A program made the translations under genes and the position numbers. A stretch of DNA of 43,511 nucleotides from positions 1-43,511 of the forward strand of contig NEXD01000006.1 in the NCBI GenBank assembly GCA_003019595.1, written 5' to 3'. Below are positions 42,101 to 43,511 of this stretch, piece by piece (the first letter of the stretch is position 1; every line of letters starts with the position of its first letter). The DNA comes from Candidatus Marsarchaeota G1 archaeon BE_D. Its GTDB lineage: Archaea; Thermoproteota; Thermoprotei_A; Marsarchaeales; Marsarchaeaceae. The notes under the pieces are model-generated. The model saw only the letters and a program-made list of their open reading frames with translations, had not been told where the DNA came from and searched no databases.

Positions 42101-42874
42101 TCTCAAACTGGTATCGAAATCGCAAGGGTGTACTTGGAATCCACTTGGAAAAGCGAGTGGCAAAAGCTCTTTAAGCCACGTAGCTGGGGAGAAGAAGGCG
42201 CACACGAATGCATAAGACCCACAAAACCTCTTAACGCGGATGAGCTCAAAAGGCAGATAGATCTTTTGCAAATACCTGGTGCCGAAGCTCTCGATTTTAG
42301 ACACATCAGACTTTACGACCTCATTTTCAGAAGATTCATCGCAAGTCAAATGAGCAACTGCAAAATGAGAAGGCAAAAGGCAAAACTTGTGCTTTTAGAT
42401 CTGGAAACAACACTTGAAGGTTACTCCGCGGTTCTTGAGGAAGGTTTTAACAGAGTCTATCCTCCAAGAATGGTCACTCCACTACAACCTGGTATGGAGT
42501 TTGAAGTTTTACAGGTTGAACACGTGGTTTCCTCAGAGTCACCCCTTCCAACGGAAGGAGAAGTGGTCGCATACATGAAGAAAAAGGGAATCGGAAGACC
42601 GTCAACCTACGCCTCGACGATAGAAAGGCTAAAGAAGCACGGATACGTTTTTGCGACAAAGCGAAATTCGCTCGTTGCCACAGCAAGCGGAAAAACAGTT
42701 TACGAGTTTTTGGCGCAAAAACTTGACACGCTAAAGTCGATTTTGGACGAAGAGTACACCGCTGCCTTACAAAAGAGGCTTCAGAAAGTGGAAACTGGAG
42801 AGGAAGACTATTCGAAAGTAGCGCTTGAGTGTTATAACGATTATTTAAAAATAAGATCGCTTGTAATGAATTAG
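39104..42874 (+). CDS. rgy: Reverse gyrase
   Basis: ATP-dependent positive supercoiling enzyme found in hyperthermophiles. 1256 residues. N-terminal zinc finger (Cys10, Cys13, Cys28, Cys31), SF2 helicase-like domain with APTGVGKTT, DDVDSLL, SATARPRG and QASGRSSRLLGG, then a topoisomerase IA domain from LLIVESPNKARTIANFFG (about 655). Second zinc finger CNSC...CPNCG, DPDSEGEKIAWD (acidic triad), GRVQIPVLGW, the active-site Tyr991 in GLITYHRTDHTHVS, and EGAHECIRPT. Both zinc fingers are intact and the length is normal. ATG start after a TATA box; a single-gene transcript is likely. Confidence 0.98.
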   Translation: MELAQFLSACPNCNGKIDDFRLQQGLPCKECLPKIPDFQKNHPDFRKMVAKELEKRGRLLGYAQLVELDSQTQEFISIFQKLTGSKPWSAQITWARRSMRGESFAIIAPTGVGKTTFLSVLATYFAMKNKRVLMIAPTALLARQIARWVKNNCEKMNVTLNVAEIHGEETESSKKASLKMVEEGSANIVVLTSMGLSRIFAKISKLEFDVALVDDVDSLLRRSVNIERVLNLLGFSSSVQEIAAQSVLARLKLARAFRQGLADSDETKTLLERYQTLKSEIEKYKLSRVKLGQLIVSSATARPRGLKVKLFRELLGFEAGSSSDYLRNIIDVCVYLETRTSESVLKSAVEWVKKLGKGGLVFVSKEFGKSFMEKLVERLREVGVKAYHTKGAFRKRVDEFAKGDVDVLIGTASYYGKLVRGIDLPESVRYTVFVGVPKFKTSLQDEEASPTGLIRLLYATADFITNPLERQKLFEQATKLRKLIQNLSPGDLSLVTKAIQEQTTLTGYLGKVQEEVGEGRKLFHMMLAQPGVLKKLKESDRLIIEEEESGFVVLTPDVKTYIQASGRSSRLLGGKLTLGLSVVLVDNERVMSALMRTMQIASSSTKWYTPTQNKRKLKEISTSESLTLEEVLKRIDADRTRKRTSPSEDLMKSALLIVESPNKARTIANFFGRPGRRFSEGRTFYEVMINGTLFTISSTGGHIVDLPHKASSRNNYGVPKTNNHFVPIYDFLNRCNSCSFQFTGVVEKCPNCGSNNLRRAYDVVQALRKAASDVSSVYVATDPDSEGEKIAWDIALLLSPYTSEIKRARFHEITPEAVLKAINGATQIDDRLVKAQIVRRIDDRWIGYGLTELLTKSQNQFFEEEKRRLRVPAGRVQIPVLGWIIQKSEQNKLSKVRKFRVVAKISLTEQFKVVFKKAYTAINGNIKQYIEELRKSKILVKQIETQDVELKAPPPFTTDTILEEASKSFGWSVEEIMRRLQDLFELGLITYHRTDHTHVSQTGIEIARVYLESTWKSEWQKLFKPRSWGEEGAHECIRPTKPLNADELKRQIDLLQIPGAEALDFRHIRLYDLIFRRFIASQMSNCKMRRQKAKLVLLDLETTLEGYSAVLEEGFNRVYPPRMVTPLQPGMEFEVLQVEHVVSSESPLPTEGEVVAYMKKKGIGRPSTYASTIERLKKHGYVFATKRNSLVATASGKTVYEFLAQKLDTLKSILDEEYTAALQKRLQKVETGEEDYSKVALECYNDYLKIRSLVMN

Positions 42875-43014
42875 CTTGATGTGCGAATCACGCCCAGTGC
42901 GATGATTAGGAGGACAAGCGCGGTAGGAAGCGCAAGCTCGACGCTTTTGCTTTGTTCATAAACAAAGAAAGAAACAAAGAGCACAAGCGCAACTGCAATG
43001 ATCGCAATGACCAA
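42871..43014 (-). CDS. Very small two-helix membrane protein
   Basis: 47 residues from TTG 43014: helix one VIAIIAVALVLFVSFFV, a polar turn (YEQSKSVELAL), helix two TALVLLIIALGVI, end RTSS. It starts just after the membrane gene at 43033 on the same strand. The SD-like GGTGAT (43032-43037) is better placed for an in-frame CTG at 43026 (51 residues) than for the TTG. The stop overlaps the reverse gyrase stop. No family recognised. Confidence 0.55.
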   Translation of the reverse strand: MVIAIIAVALVLFVSFFVYEQSKSVELALPTALVLLIIALGVIRTSS

Positions 43015-43032
43015 AGAAAGCTTCAGATTAAA

Positions 43033-43410
43033 TCACCCAAATGCGGGAGGAACGAAGTCAGACAGATGTTTCTTTTCGCGCGCTTTGAGAAACCTTGACC
43101 TTGAGGCAAGCGCGAGTATCACAAGCATCACGCCGAATACAACCGCGGCGATTGAGCGAAGAAGAGGGGGGTCTACTAACGAAAACGCAAAAGCGGAGCT
43201 TGCTTGAAGACCACCAAAGAGCGCGCTAAACGTGTAAACCTTCTCTTCTCCAAGAAAATCGAGCACGAAAAGCGCAAGCGACACAAGAGAGTACAAACCA
43301 AAAATTATATCAGTGAGTAGCCTACCCAATAAAACTGCCGAAAGTATTAGAGGAACAAGGTTTATCAAGAGAATGTTTCTGTGCAACCGATAAACTAGTG
43401 CTTCTGGCAT
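43033..43410 (-). CDS. Membrane protein with about four helices, unknown
   Basis: 125 residues from ATG 43410, placed 26 bp from the TATA box GTTATATTCG, so probably leaderless (GTG 43422 is in frame but too close to the box). Hydrophobic segments at about 14-35, 36-52, 60-78 and 86-103, then a basic tail (SRSRFLKAREKKH). No named family seen. Its end is next to the very small membrane gene, forming a likely two-gene unit. Confidence 0.6.
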   Translation of the reverse strand: MPEALVYRLHRNILLINLVPLILSAVLLGRLLTDIIFGLYSLVSLALFVLDFLGEEKVYTFSALFGGLQASSAFAFSLVDPPLLRSIAAVVFGVMLVILALASRSRFLKAREKKHLSDFVPPAFG

Positions 43411-43430
43411 CTTGTGACACACTTTGTTGT

Positions 43431-43440
43431 CGAATATAAC
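43431..43440 (-). promoter_or_regulatory. TATA box of the terminal membrane gene
   Basis: Minus strand GTTATATTCG, centred 26 bp upstream of the ATG at 43410. Confidence 0.5.
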
Positions 43441-43462
43441 AGTTACGTTAAGGGTTTCACTC

Positions 43463-43509
43463 TACGTAGGTATACGTAGGTACATATCATTGTACCTATC
43501 ATACGCGTA
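43463..43509. promoter_or_regulatory. Tandem and inverted repeat array, probable operator
   Basis: TACGTAGGTA occurs twice in immediate tandem (43463-43472, 43473-43482). TAGGTACA (43477-43484) and TGTACCTA (43491-43498) form a perfect inverted pair around TATCAT. A degenerate third inverted unit (ATACGCGTA) follows. The array lies 23-70 bp upstream of the TATA box at 43431-43440 and may also serve a gene beyond the window. Confidence 0.55.
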
Positions 43510-43511
43510 GA

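Noticed and set aside
1-43511. tRNA genes, rRNA genes and CRISPR arrays.
   Set aside because: I saw no TPsiC-arm-like sequence with a cloverleaf context, no rRNA stretches and no regularly spaced repeats with unique spacers.

Overview
This window is chromosomal DNA from a hyperthermophilic archaeon. It carries a full-length reverse gyrase (the hallmark gene of hyperthermophiles), Alba, class I lysyl-tRNA synthetase, a Sulfolobus-type single-OB SSB, the NurA-HerA pair, a GPN-loop GTPase and the archaeal UPF0200/UPF0201 pair. It also has a complete grpE-dnaK-dnaJ operon, which most hyperthermophilic Crenarchaeota lack. The mix suggests a deep TACK lineage such as Aigarchaeota/Caldarchaeales; this placement is inference. 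TTG is the commonest apparent start codon. Several genes look leaderless, with a TATA box about 26 bp before the start codon.

Layout. 1-6.3 kb: the 3' part of lysS, then a tightly overlapping pyrimidine operon on the minus strand (pyrF-pyrE-pyrB-pyrI-pyrK-pyrD) and a HAD phosphatase. 6.4-11 kb: alba overlapping a luciferase-like TIM-barrel gene, a winged-helix regulator, a PD-(D/E)XK nuclease, a small membrane protein, an acyl-CoA dehydrogenase and a MarC-type membrane protein. 11-21.6 kb: a Ski2/Hel308-type helicase split by an apparent one-base frameshift, phosphoglycerate kinase, a sugar nucleotidyltransferase, a cis-prenyltransferase, a GPN GTPase, a CinA-like protein, PRPP synthetase, a tRNA methyltransferase, RNase Z and UPF0201/UPF0200. 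21.6-25.6 kb: SSB facing away from nurA-herA, followed by a small protein made of two similar four-cysteine modules. 25.6-32.7 kb: a second nucleotidyltransferase, grpE-dnaK-dnaJ, an M50 membrane protease, a nucleotide-sugar dehydrogenase and a NagD-type HAD phosphatase.

32.7-35.9 kb is the one clearly accessory region. Two near-identical direct repeats of about 124 bp each contain a promoter, a ribosome binding site, a start codon and the first 24 codons of a small membrane protein. They lead into two unrelated C-termini, one of them frameshifted. Between them lie a decayed IS6-family transposase and an AT-rich gene for a large, sequon-rich, membrane-anchored surface protein. 35.9-43.5 kb: glmS and a GlmU-like gene with an altered catalytic signature, reverse gyrase, two small membrane protein genes, and an array of repeats at the window edge.

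Pyrimidine and PRPP genes (pyr operon, prs) and nucleotide-sugar and lipid-carrier genes (three nucleotidyltransferases, the sugar dehydrogenase, glmS, uppS) dominate the metabolic content. The latter fit synthesis of surface glycans, which is consistent with the glycosylatable surface protein in the accessory region.
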